NCBI GenBank assembly: GCA_947096075.1
Contig: CAMUQE010000060.1
Coordinates: 1-10,673, forward strand
Source: Veillonella parvula
GTDB taxonomy: Bacteria; Bacillota; Negativicutes; Veillonellales; Veillonellaceae
Length of the DNA stretch: 10,673 bases
Direction: 5' to 3'
The notes beneath the pieces were generated by a model. The model had not been told where the DNA came from, made no database searches, and saw only the letters and a program-made list of their open reading frames with translations. The first letter of the stretch is position 1. Each line of letters starts with the position of its first letter. Of this stretch, positions 1 through 8,000 are shown piece after piece. The translations under genes were made by a program, and so were the position numbers.

Positions 1-1
1 T

Positions 2-580
2 GGCGAGATTCCATTGCCATACGTATTGGAAAAACAAAAGTATAATTTAACAGACGAAATTTTACGCCGTTTGAAAGTTCATAAAGATTTTGATGAGCTT
101 TATGATGAAATTCAAAAGACTGATACAAATAATCAAATCGTTGTAGAATTTTTGGAAGATGGCATTAGCTTAGTTGATGAAGATGGCTCTCAATCTGTTA
201 AAAAGGCTAAACTTAAAGATGTGGAATCAAAACCTATGCCAGGGGATGTAAAGAAAAAAACAGGTCAAGAAGATTTGAGTTCTAGTAAGGATGATGAAAA
301 GAAACCTGAAAAGACTGCCGTTGATACTGAGTACATCGTGCAAGGTGATGGTCAATTTACGATTCATGTAATGAAGCCCGCTGATCGTGATAAAGAATTA
401 GCAAAACGTGTCAAAGAAGCGAAACATCAGATTAAGATGGAGCGCAAGTTAGAATTGGAAGATCAATCTAAAAAAGATAAAACGGATAAAGCTGAGTCTA
501 AAAAGGACCCTAAAAAAGAGTCGAAAGAAACTAATAAAAAAGATGAGGCTAATGCTGGTGGAACAAATACACCTGAATAA
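2..580 (+). CDS. Unrecognised charged protein, 5' end probably outside the window
   Basis: I do not recognise this protein. The frame is open to the left edge (in-frame residues GEIP precede the first possible start), so it is probably the C-terminal part of a longer gene. A TTG at 14 could be a start giving 188 aa, but the sequence before it is a poor ribosome site. Numbering from that TTG, residues 1-65 look folded and mixed alpha/beta, with hydrophobic stretches such as NQIVVEFLEDGISLVDEDG. Residues 66-105 are polar and probably disordered. Residues 105-122 contain a short strand-like patch (TEYIVQGDGQFTIHVMKP). From about 125 to the end the protein is dominated by K, E, D and S, and is likely a charged helix or disordered tail. 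No signal peptide or membrane segment is visible, so a cytoplasmic location is the default, but the missing N-terminus could change that. It ends 30 bp before mlaE with no terminator between, so it may share that transcript. Confidence 0.7.
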   Translation, partial: GEIPLPYVLEKQKYNLTDEILRRLKVHKDFDELYDEIQKTDTNNQIVVEFLEDGISLVDEDGSQSVKKAKLKDVESKPMPGDVKKKTGQEDLSSSKDDEKKPEKTAVDTEYIVQGDGQFTIHVMKPADRDKELAKRVKEAKHQIKMERKLELEDQSKKDKTDKAESKKDPKKESKETNKKDEANAGGTNTPE

Positions 581-599
581 GTTGAAACTGTAAGGGAAA

Positions 600-604
600 G
601 GGAG
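600..604 (+). promoter_or_regulatory. Ribosome binding site that decides the TTG start of mlaE
   Basis: A GGGAG core, inside the purine run AAAGGGAGA, sits 6 nt before the TTG at 611. No ATG or GTG with a comparable site lies nearby. The protein from this TTG starts with an amphipathic N-terminus as expected for a MlaE permease, so TTG is the likely start. Confidence 0.7.
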
Positions 605-610
605 ACACTG

Positions 611-1372
611 TTGAGTTGGCTAGAATCGATAGGTCGAGTCGTCATAAACGGCCTATCACAGATGGGTAGTGCTACATTATTAGTGTGGCAAACAATAAAA
701 CAATTAAAAATGATTAATCTGTGGCATGTATTTCAGCAGATGGCTCACCTAGGGGTAGACTCTTTGCCTATTATTAGCTTAACTTTGCTCTTTGCTGGTG
801 CCGTTATGACTTTACAGATTACAGATGTACTCATTACCTATGGTGCTCAAAGTACAGTAGGTGGCCTTATGGCTGTAGCTATGGGCCGTGAATTGGGACC
901 TATCTTAGTTGGTGTAGTGTTAGCCGGCCGTGTTGGCGCAGCTATCACGGCTGAAATTGGTACAATGAAGGTAACAGAACAAATTGATGCCCTACGTGTT
1001 ATGGCTGTTGACCCTGTTGGTTACCTCGTGGTACCACGTGTAGTAGCGTGTATGATTATGGTGCCGATTTTGGCATTTTATGGTGTTGTTATCGGCATTG
1101 CCGGTGGTTACTTTGTAGCCACTGTTATCAAGGGTTTGGCGCCTAGTACATATTTAGACTCTATTCAAATGTTTTCTACCATTTCAGACTTCACTTTAGG
1201 TCTTATAAAGTCTAGTGTGTTTGGTGCTGTCATTGCATTGGTAGGTGCTTATAAGGGCATGGAAACTAAAATGGGCGCAGAAGCTGTGGGTTTTTCCACT
1301 ACTAGTTCTGTAGTAACTAGTATTATTCTAGTATTTGTATTAAATTACTTTTTATCTACATTGTTATTTTAG
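611..1372 (+). CDS. mlaE: MlaE-type ABC transporter permease (phospholipid trafficking)
   Basis: This is the inner-membrane permease subunit of an MCE-type ABC transporter that moves phospholipids between membranes. At 253 aa it has the usual MlaE/YrbE length (about 260). An amphipathic N-terminal helix (about residues 5-45) is followed by several hydrophobic segments, near 50-75, 95-112, 143-172, 198-213 and 233-253. The family signature runs from about residue 93 to 131: RELGPILVGVVLAGRVGAA, then EIGTMKVTEQIDALRVM, the conserved cytoplasmic coupling region that contacts the ATPase. The start is TTG with a good ribosome site. mlaF follows after 20 bp, so the two are translated from one message. 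Family assignment is by recognised motifs; phospholipid as substrate is known for the family, and direction of transport cannot be read from sequence. Confidence 0.95.
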   Translation: MSWLESIGRVVINGLSQMGSATLLVWQTIKQLKMINLWHVFQQMAHLGVDSLPIISLTLLFAGAVMTLQITDVLITYGAQSTVGGLMAVAMGRELGPILVGVVLAGRVGAAITAEIGTMKVTEQIDALRVMAVDPVGYLVVPRVVACMIMVPILAFYGVVIGIAGGYFVATVIKGLAPSTYLDSIQMFSTISDFTLGLIKSSVFGAVIALVGAYKGMETKMGAEAVGFSTTSSVVTSIILVFVLNYFLSTLLF

Positions 1373-1392
1373 TAGATATTATAGAGGGGTTT

Positions 1393-2151
1393 ATGATAGA
1401 ACTACGCAATGTTGTAGTTGCCTACGAGTCACGTGTGATTTTAGACTCTGTTAATCTCACTATTAATGATGGGGAAACGTTAGTTATATTAGGTGGTAGT
1501 GGCAGTGGTAAAAGTACATTACTTCGATTACTAATTGGCTTACAACGTCCTACATCGGGGCAGATTATCGTAGATGGTACAGATATTACAACATTATCTG
1601 AAGATGAATTTAATACAGTGCGAAGAAAAATGGGGATGGTATTCCAATATTCAGCTCTATTTGATTCTATGTCGGTAGGTGAAAATGTAGCCTTTGGTTT
1701 GCGTCAACATACGAAGTTAGGAAATGACGAGATTAAATGCATTGTGGCAGAACGACTCGATTGGGTTGGTTTAAAAGGATATGAATCCTATATGCCTAAT
1801 GAGCTGTCTGGTGGTATGAAAAAGCGGGTTAGCTTAGCTCGTGCTATAGCACTAGATCCAAGTTTAATTCTTTATGATGAACCTTCATCAGGGTTAGATC
1901 CGATTACATCAGGTACGATTAGTATGCTAATTAAGGGGATGCAGAATCGGCTCGGTTGTACTTCTATCGTGGTAACACATGATATGCAGTCAGCATTTTA
2001 TGTTGCTGATCGCATAGCATTACTCGATCAGGGGCGTTTTGTAGAAATTTCTGATACAATAGAGTTTAAGAACTCTACAAATAAGAAGGTACAACAATTT
2101 ATTCATGGTGAGGCAGAACCGATTAACGTATCTGTGATGGGAGATATATAA
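1393..2151 (+). CDS. mlaF: MlaF-type ABC transporter ATP-binding protein
   Basis: This is the cytoplasmic ATPase that drives the MlaE permease. All ABC motifs are present and intact in the 252-aa protein: Walker A GGSGSGKST (residues 34-42), Q-loop glutamine in VFQYSALFD (Q85), signature LSGGMKKR (138-145), Walker B LILYDEP with catalytic E163 (158-164), D-loop SGLDP (166-170) and H-loop VVTHD (H196). The LSGGMKKR form, with M after LSGG, is typical of the MlaF/Ttg2A branch and argues against an amino-acid or drug transporter ATPase. The C-terminal tail (about 205-252) resembles the family's extension that packs on the partner subunit. No STAS-domain MlaB gene lies beside it. A GAGGGG ribosome site precedes the ATG. 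The stop codon overlaps the mlaD start by one base (TAATG), indicating translational coupling. Confidence 0.95.
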   Translation: MIELRNVVVAYESRVILDSVNLTINDGETLVILGGSGSGKSTLLRLLIGLQRPTSGQIIVDGTDITTLSEDEFNTVRRKMGMVFQYSALFDSMSVGENVAFGLRQHTKLGNDEIKCIVAERLDWVGLKGYESYMPNELSGGMKKRVSLARAIALDPSLILYDEPSSGLDPITSGTISMLIKGMQNRLGCTSIVVTHDMQSAFYVADRIALLDQGRFVEISDTIEFKNSTNKKVQQFIHGEAEPINVSVMGDI

Positions 2152-3410
2152 TGAAGTGGACGACGGAGGCCAAGGTAGGGGCTTTCACAATAATAGGTAT
2201 AGTTCTATTTATCGCTGGCATACTATTTGTAGGCCGTATCGATATTTGGGCTAAGCCGCAAATGACAATTACTGGTGATTTCACTCAAGTAAATGGTCTA
2301 AAAAATGGGAATCAGGTTAAATTTTCCGGCGTGGCCATCGGGACTGTTTCGGATATTGAAATTACACCGCGTGGCGTTGTGGTTAAGATGAAACTTGATG
2401 AAAAAACGCAGATTCCAAGTGACTCAATCTTTTCCTTGGGGTCAGATGGGTTCTTAGGTGATAAATTTATTCAAATTTCACCAGGACAGTCTAAAGTATA
2501 TTTACAAGATGGTGACTCCATTAAAGGTGAAGGCGCTGATGCTGTGGATAAGGCTATGCAAAGTGCGCAAAAGTTAATGGATGGTACCGAGAAAATGTTG
2601 CAGTCTATCAATAGTATTATTGGTGATCCAGCAACTCAAAGTGCACTTAAATATTCCTTGCAATCTACAGCGGTGATGGCTGATAATGCGGTAGCTATTA
2701 CACAAAATATGGCGGATGTAACGGCTCAACTAAATCAAGCAGCACAGCAGTTTAATGCTGATGGTAATGCAGGCAATGATATGCGTGCTATTTTAACTAA
2801 TTTAAAACAAACTACTGATCGTGTAGATAATATGGCTCGTACCATGGAATCTACTGTAACAGATCCTAAGGCACAAGATAATATTAAGGAGACTCTACAT
2901 AATACGGCACAGATTTCAGCTCGCATCAATAAATTAATGGGTGGTAAGGCGTACCAAACGGATGCAAATGGAACTATTGTAGAGGTTGGTATGACTGAAA
3001 AAAAGTCATCTACTAAGGTTGAACCATCTGTAGATTTGCTGTATAACACAACGGGTAATGAATTCCGTGTGAATGGTCGAGTTCGTGCCTTTAATAATAA
3101 AGGAATGGCTGAAATTGGCCTTTCTAATCTGGGAGATGATACTAACTTTGATTTAAATGCAGGTAAATTTATTAGTCCTAAATGGTTGGTACGTGGCGGT
3201 ATTTTTGAAAGTGAATTGGGTCTCGGTGTAGATTATAACCTACGTGGCCCAGTATCCTTATCTGCCGCGGTATATGACCTTAATCATCGTAAATATCGTA
3301 TTCGTAGTGATATACGTTTACATAAAGATACCTATGGCGTTATTCAAATGACCAGACCATTCAGTTCTGCGAATGGAGGTACCTATTTCGGTATTAAACA
3401 AGTATTCTAA
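2151..3410 (+). CDS. mlaD: MCE-domain protein MlaD with long helical region and C-terminal beta-barrel
   Basis: This is the substrate-binding MCE subunit of the MlaEFD transporter. E. coli MlaD is about 180 aa; this one is 419 aa, and the extra length is informative. Residues 1-10 are cytoplasmic, about 11-28 form one transmembrane helix (AFTIIGIVLFIAGILFVG), and about 37-112 are a single MCE domain (NGLKNGNQVKFSGVAIGTV and SDGFLGDKFIQISPG are typical). Residues 127-265 are rich in A, Q, M, N and T without proline breaks and should be long alpha-helices. Residues about 288-419 show alternating polar/hydrophobic segments with turn residues between (for example EFRVNGRVRAF, MAEIGLSNLG, KWLVRGGIFES, ELGLGVDYNL, KYRIRSDIRLH). 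They end in a terminal phenylalanine (YFGIKQVF), like the C-terminal signal of outer-membrane barrels. I infer an inner-membrane-anchored bridge with an outer-membrane barrel. I recall published work on Veillonella parvula proposing this architecture. Confidence 0.93.
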   Translation: MKWTTEAKVGAFTIIGIVLFIAGILFVGRIDIWAKPQMTITGDFTQVNGLKNGNQVKFSGVAIGTVSDIEITPRGVVVKMKLDEKTQIPSDSIFSLGSDGFLGDKFIQISPGQSKVYLQDGDSIKGEGADAVDKAMQSAQKLMDGTEKMLQSINSIIGDPATQSALKYSLQSTAVMADNAVAITQNMADVTAQLNQAAQQFNADGNAGNDMRAILTNLKQTTDRVDNMARTMESTVTDPKAQDNIKETLHNTAQISARINKLMGGKAYQTDANGTIVEVGMTEKKSSTKVEPSVDLLYNTTGNEFRVNGRVRAFNNKGMAEIGLSNLGDDTNFDLNAGKFISPKWLVRGGIFESELGLGVDYNLRGPVSLSAAVYDLNHRKYRIRSDIRLHKDTYGVIQMTRPFSSANGGTYFGIKQVF

Positions 3411-3439
3411 TGACTAACACATTTACTCTATATGAGTAT

Positions 3440-3444
3440 GGAGG
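3440..3444 (+). promoter_or_regulatory. Ribosome binding site that decides the tolC start
   Basis: GGAGG lies 8 nt before the ATG at 3453. Upstream in-frame ATGs at 3432 and 3438 lie before or on this site and have no ribosome site of their own. Starting at 3453 also yields a clean signal peptide beginning MNKKV. Confidence 0.85.
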
Positions 3445-3452
3445 TACATATT

Positions 3453-4913
3453 ATGAATAAAAAGGTTCTTTCCTTAGGTGTAATGCTTTCATTAGCTACT
3501 ACTGGTGCGTTCGCCGCTGATGTAGTAACGACATCCGTTAACAACGGAGATCAATTAAGCAAATATCAAAAAGAAGCCATTCAATTAACACAAAAGCAAT
3601 TAGCAGATAAATCTGTTTTAGATAGTAAAACTTATGAACATACAATAACTTTAAACGAAGCTCGTACTGTTGATTTAGCGTTAGCTAATAATCGTACAGC
3701 TAAACAGACTAAATGGGGTTATGAAGTTGCTAAATCTGCGGTAAGTCAAGTGGCAGCTGGTAAGAATCCAAGTGTTAGTTATGGTTGGAGTGCTCAAAAA
3801 ACGGGTGGCGATACTGGTAGTGGCAAATCTGGTAGCCACAACTTCTCTATTAGTGCTCCTGTATTTAGTCCTCAAATTGATGCGAATATTGATGCTGCAC
3901 GTTATACTCGTGAAGGTACTGGCGCTAGCTATGAAGAGGCTTTACAACAAGCAAAATATGATGCCGTTAGTGGTTATTATACATTGATTATGAGCCGTAA
4001 TATGGTAGATGTAGCACAACAAGCTGTTAAAGATTATCAAGGTCATGTAACCAATGTAGAGGCACAATATAATGTTGGTTTAGTGGCGAGCTCTGATGTA
4101 TTGGCCGCTAAAACAAATCTTGATGATTCTCAAACATCTCTTGTAAAAGCGCAAAATGCTGCAAATTTAGCAGAGGCGAACTTAAATCAAGTTATTGCAT
4201 ACCCTGCACAAACAGCTATCACTACAGCAGAGCGTGATTTACAATATAAACCATATAATGTAACCTTGGAGCAAGCGAAAGCATATGCTATGCTTCATCG
4301 TTCCGCTCTTGTTAAATCGGCTCTTGATGTAAAATCTGCAGAAGAAGCTGTAAAATCTGCTAAGGCGGGTTATTTGCCGACTGTAGCTGTAAAAGCTGGT
4401 CGTGGCTATGGTGATCCAGATGGATACTTTGGTACAAGCACAAAGTCCTGGAGTGTTGGTGCTAGTGCTACTTGGAACTTATGGGATGGTGGTGCAACAC
4501 AAAATGCTATTAAAAAAGCAAATGCACAACTTGAACAAGCAAAAGAAGCTAATTTGGCAACTGTTGATGCTGTATTGTTAGCCGTACAAAAAGCATACTT
4601 GAATTTACGATCTGCAGAACAAACAATTCAAAGTACACAAACTGCAGTCGCACAAGGTCAAGAAAGTTTCCGTATTGCTACGCTTCGTTACCGTGCAGGT
4701 GTTGGTACGAACCTTGATGTACTTGATGCAGAAACTAAGTTGACAACAGCTCGTAATAACTATGTAGAAGCTCTTTATAATTACAATATTAGCATTGCGG
4801 CTCTTGAACAATTAACAGGCGTTCCATTGTCTACACCTGTAGGTCAAGGTGCTGAAGTTATCGGTAATAGTGGCGCTGTTGAACAATTGGCAAAACTAGG
4901 CGGCAATCAATAA
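3453..4913 (+). CDS. tolC: TolC-family outer-membrane channel protein
   Basis: This is an outer-membrane efflux protein of the TolC/OEP family, which as a trimer forms a barrel in the outer membrane and a helical tunnel across the periplasm. From the ATG at 3453 the protein has 486 aa. A signal peptide is clear: MNKK, hydrophobic core, then TGAFA cleaved near residue 21-22. A short polar stretch rich in Q and K (to about residue 60) precedes the first OEP repeat. The internal duplication expected of the family is visible. Each half has a strand region (VSYGWSAQ near 108; TVAVKAGRGYG and NLWDGG near 310-347) followed by long helices with the paired motifs QYNVGLVASSDVLAAKTNL (first half) and RYRAGVGTNLDVLDAETKL (second half, near 412). 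No membrane-fusion protein or pump gene adjoins it, so its partner is not local unless it serves the Mla system. It lies 42 bp after mlaD without a terminator and ends at a strong terminator. Confidence 0.93.
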   Translation: MNKKVLSLGVMLSLATTGAFAADVVTTSVNNGDQLSKYQKEAIQLTQKQLADKSVLDSKTYEHTITLNEARTVDLALANNRTAKQTKWGYEVAKSAVSQVAAGKNPSVSYGWSAQKTGGDTGSGKSGSHNFSISAPVFSPQIDANIDAARYTREGTGASYEEALQQAKYDAVSGYYTLIMSRNMVDVAQQAVKDYQGHVTNVEAQYNVGLVASSDVLAAKTNLDDSQTSLVKAQNAANLAEANLNQVIAYPAQTAITTAERDLQYKPYNVTLEQAKAYAMLHRSALVKSALDVKSAEEAVKSAKAGYLPTVAVKAGRGYGDPDGYFGTSTKSWSVGASATWNLWDGGATQNAIKKANAQLEQAKEANLATVDAVLLAVQKAYLNLRSAEQTIQSTQTAVAQGQESFRIATLRYRAGVGTNLDVLDAETKLTTARNNYVEALYNYNISIAALEQLTGVPLSTPVGQGAEVIGNSGAVEQLAKLGGNQ

Positions 4914-4923
4914 TATGATCCTT

Positions 4924-4950
4924 AAAAAGACGACTTTGGTCGTCTTTTTT
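4924..4950 (+). terminator. Rho-independent terminator after tolC
   Basis: A perfect 11-bp stem, AAAAAGACGAC (4924-4934) with GTCGTCTTTTT (4939-4949), encloses a 4-nt TTTG loop and ends in a run of T (4945-4950). The A-run on the left arm makes it plausible in both directions, but no converging gene needs it. It separates the mla-tolC unit from tamB. Confidence 0.92.
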
Positions 4951-4960
4951 CTTGTAGTGG

Positions 4961-4976
4961 GCATTATAGATAATGC
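4961..4976. repeat. Short dyad, possible operator upstream of tamB
   Basis: GCATTAT and ATAATGC form a perfect 7-bp inverted repeat around a central AG. There is no T-tract, and the spacer is too small for a stable RNA hairpin loop, so a protein-binding dyad is more likely than a terminator. No regulator can be named; the half-sites do not match the usual Fur or PerR box orientation. Confidence 0.4.
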
Positions 4977-4984
4977 GTGTTATT

Positions 4985-5006
4985 GATAGGTTTTATAAAA
5001 TTTATC
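4985..5006. repeat. 22-bp dyad-symmetric AT-rich element upstream of tamB
   Basis: GATAGGTTTTATAAAA followed by TTTATC has dyad symmetry over all 22 positions except two adjacent G/T pairs in each half (GG against TT). It could be an operator or an AT-rich upstream element, or could form a weak hairpin with G-U pairs. It lies about 85 bp before the tamB start. Function is unknown. Confidence 0.35.
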
Positions 5007-5036
5007 CTGAAAATACTATAGTTATTACTGTGTCTG

Positions 5037-5045
5037 TGGTAAGAT
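5037..5045 (+). promoter_or_regulatory. Possible extended -10 promoter for tamB
   Basis: TGGTAAGAT matches the extended -10 pattern TGnTAnnnT, 46 bp before the tamB start. The -35 region at 17-bp spacing (TATAGT) is poor. A promoter is needed here because a strong terminator lies just upstream, but in this AT-rich stretch other -10-like sequences exist (for example TACTAT at 5014), so the exact choice is uncertain. Confidence 0.35.
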
Positions 5046-5079
5046 TAGTATATATATTTATATTATTCATAATGTGTAT

Positions 5080-5084
5080 GGGAG
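5080..5084 (+). promoter_or_regulatory. Ribosome binding site that decides the tamB start
   Basis: GGGAG lies 7 nt before the ATG at 5092. The alternative in-frame GTG at 5074 lies before this site and has no ribosome site of its own. The ATG gives MTRKKW followed directly by the membrane helix. Confidence 0.8.
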
Positions 5085-5091
5085 TATCATT

Positions 5092-8000
5092 ATGACCCGT
5101 AAAAAGTGGCTCCTTATCGGTGCAGCGATTTTAGGTTTATCTGGTATTGTTGGCGCCAGCATCAATCCTATGGCTCAAACTTACATAGCACCTATAGTTA
5201 AAGAACAACTAAATAATGTCATAAACGGATCTATAGACTATGATTCTCTCCGAATTAATTGGAATGGTGATGTTGTTTTAACAGATGTAACTATCAAAGA
5301 TAGAGATAGACATTTAGTTGGAACTGCTCAAGAGGTAGCTGTAGGAGTTAAACTATCTTCTTTACCGAATATTATTAGTGGCAACACATCAGGAGCTACG
5401 GCTATTTCAAGTGTAATCGTTGAGGCTCCAGACTTTCATATATGGCAATTAGCTGATGGGTCGTGGAGTATAACTAAGTTAGTAAAACCATCCGATCCAA
5501 ATAAGTCGGGTACTTTTGATGGTTCTGTGACTATTAATGATGGTCGCGTAGCTCTACGTACTAAAGATGGAATAAAGAGGAATGTAGAGAATCTTGATGG
5601 GACGATGGTGCTTAATATGAGTGGCATGTCTAAAGGCGCCTTTATTGCTGATGTAGACGGTTCCGCAATTACCATGAATGGCAAAATTGATATGAACAAT
5701 GTATCTAATTTTGATCTCTTTGTACAAGTTGACGAAATTGATACTGCTGGTATTATGAGTTTTGTTCCACTTCGTAAGGAGTTATCTGTAACGAGTGGTA
5801 AATTACAAGATGTACATTTGATTATTAAAAGTGAAGATGGTAAATACATCATGAGTGGTAATGTAGGCTTTAAAGGCTTAACAGGCACTTATAAACGGGG
5901 TAATACAATTTATAATATTACCGATGGCACGGGGCGTATTATGCTTAATAATGATCAAATCGTTATTAGTCGTAGTTCTTGGCGGGTAAATGATCAAGTA
6001 GCAAAGATCAATGGATTAGTTACACTGGGTAAAGAGGAAGAGTATTTAAATCTTAATGTTGTGGCCGATAAAGTAGCTTTAGAAGCGATAACAGATGTCG
6101 GTGTTACTGGCATTGTAGGTGGGCGTGCACATATTGGTGGTACGACAGTAGCCCCTCGTGTAGATGCAACGATTGCTAGTGATGGTATTTCTTATAAAGG
6201 TTACTATATTGATCGTTTACAAGGGAATATCGTATATGATAACGGTTTAGTTCGTACTGATGATACGCGCCTGTCTATAGGTGAAGGTAGCGCAAAGGTT
6301 AAGGGGCAATATGTAGCTGATACAGGGGATTTTGATGCTACTATAAATACTCAAGATTTACCTTTAGGCACTTTCACAAAAGATATGACCACACCGATTA
6401 CAGGTAATATCGATGGTGAGATTCGTATTTTAGGAAAAAATAATCAAGTTACAGATGCCGTAGGCGCTGTTGAAGGTCGCCAAATAGGTATTCACGGTGT
6501 TGTGATTGATACTGCAAAAGCTAACTTTACGCATGCTGATAATCGTACAAACATAACCGTTGTAGGTACTATGGGGGATGGGGCGCTTAGCGGGTATGGC
6601 TATATCCAGAATGGTAACATAGATGCCACTATTTCAGGTAATGCATTGCCGTTGACCGCATTAAGTCCTATTATTGGTCAAGATGTTGATGGCACCTTAA
6701 ATACTTCTTTTGCGATAAAAGGCACAGTAGATAATCCAAATGTAACGGGCACTGTATGGGGCCAAGAGGTACATTATAAAGGGGCTCGATTCAATAATAT
6801 CCATGGTGATATTAAGCTAGATAACCATATTCTCACTATTACCAACGGACATATTGGTGATGGCGATGGGGGCTATGATGTTAATGGTTGGTATAATCTT
6901 GATACGGATGCGTTAGATTTAAATGCTAGGGCTAGGGCTACTCGTATTGAAAATGTGATTCGTACTGTTACAGATGTTCCTATTACGGGTTGGTTTGAAA
7001 CGGACAATCATATTACAGGAACGGCTGCAAATCCGATTATAGAAGGTCGTGCTCATTTGTGGGATGGTTCTGCTTATGGAAAACTCGTGACTAATGCATT
7101 TGCAAAATATAACTATCAGAATGATACATTAGAGCTTTATAGATTTGATATTGAAGGTTATGGTGCAACTATCACAGGTGGAGGTACAGTATCTAAAGAA
7201 GCAATTAATGTTGATTTTGAAGGTAAAAATATTGATATGGGCAGATTGCTCATTAATACGGGTTACAAAGTTGATGGGTTGCTATCTGGTCGAGGGCAAA
7301 TTACTGGATCTATGGATAACCCTCAATTCAATGGTTATATTTCATCTGATGCCTTATCAGTTAATGGAGAATTATTGAACGATATTCATGGTCGTGTTTA
7401 TGCAGATAAATCGGTTGTAAATGTACAAGATTTCACCTTTGCTGAAGCCGATGGTGGTCGCTATGCTGTTAAAGGTGGTATGAAGTTTGATGACAGTAGA
7501 CAACTATTTGGTGTATTAGATGTTACTAATGGTAGCGTAAAGAATTTACTAACCTTGCTAGACCGGTCCAACGAACATATTGATGGTAAATTAAATGGTT
7601 CTGTTGAAATTGGAGGTACACGCGATAATCCAAGTGTTAATGTAACAGGCAAGATTAATGATGTAAGTATTGATGAAAAGATTGTTGGTGATGCAACTAT
7701 CAATGCAAGTTTTGCTAATCGTAAATTTAAAGTTACAACTTTGAAACTACCTGTTGGGGACGGTCTTATTGCAATAGGCGGTACGATGGATCTTGATGGT
7801 CAAGCAGATTTACAGGTTGCATTAAAGGATGTTGATATAGTACCATTCTTGCCACTTATAGGTAAGGATATTCAAGCTACTGGTTGGGTGACTGGTGTTG
7901 TGAATATCACTGGAGAAACTAAGAATCCTAAAGTAGAATTATCCAGTGCTATAGAGTCGGGATCCTTTAATGGCGTTGGCATTGATGAAGGTTTTGCACT

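Noticed and set aside
463..645. Minus-strand open frame of 60 codons
   Set aside because: It mirrors the lysine-rich tail of the upstream gene and the start of mlaE. The composition (S, L, F) is what the complement of AAA/GAT codons gives, and there is no ribosome site.
2735..3049. Minus-strand open frame of 104 codons inside mlaD
   Set aside because: It is a shadow of the mlaD helical region; it has no ribosome site and no recognisable domain, and mlaD is clearly real.
3432..3452. Upstream ATGs at 3432 and 3438 as tolC starts
   Set aside because: The GGAGG at 3440-3444 would lie inside the coding region, and the ATG at 3453 gives correct spacing and a normal signal peptide.
1393..3453. Reading mlaF-mlaD-tolC as a drug-efflux ABC pump with adaptor and TolC
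   Set aside because: The protein between ATPase and TolC has an MCE domain, not a HlyD/membrane-fusion fold, and the permease carries the MlaE signature.
5047..5070. AT-rich run resembling a replication origin or strong promoter stretch
   Set aside because: No DnaA boxes or iterons accompany it; it is ordinary AT-rich leader sequence before tamB.
5074..5091. GTG at 5074 as tamB start
   Set aside because: The GGGAG site lies after it and is well placed for the ATG at 5092, which gives a typical basic N-terminus before the membrane helix.
5436..5888. Minus-strand open frame of 150 codons inside tamB
   Set aside because: Despite its length it is the complement of tamB coding sequence, with no family resemblance and no promoter or ribosome site.
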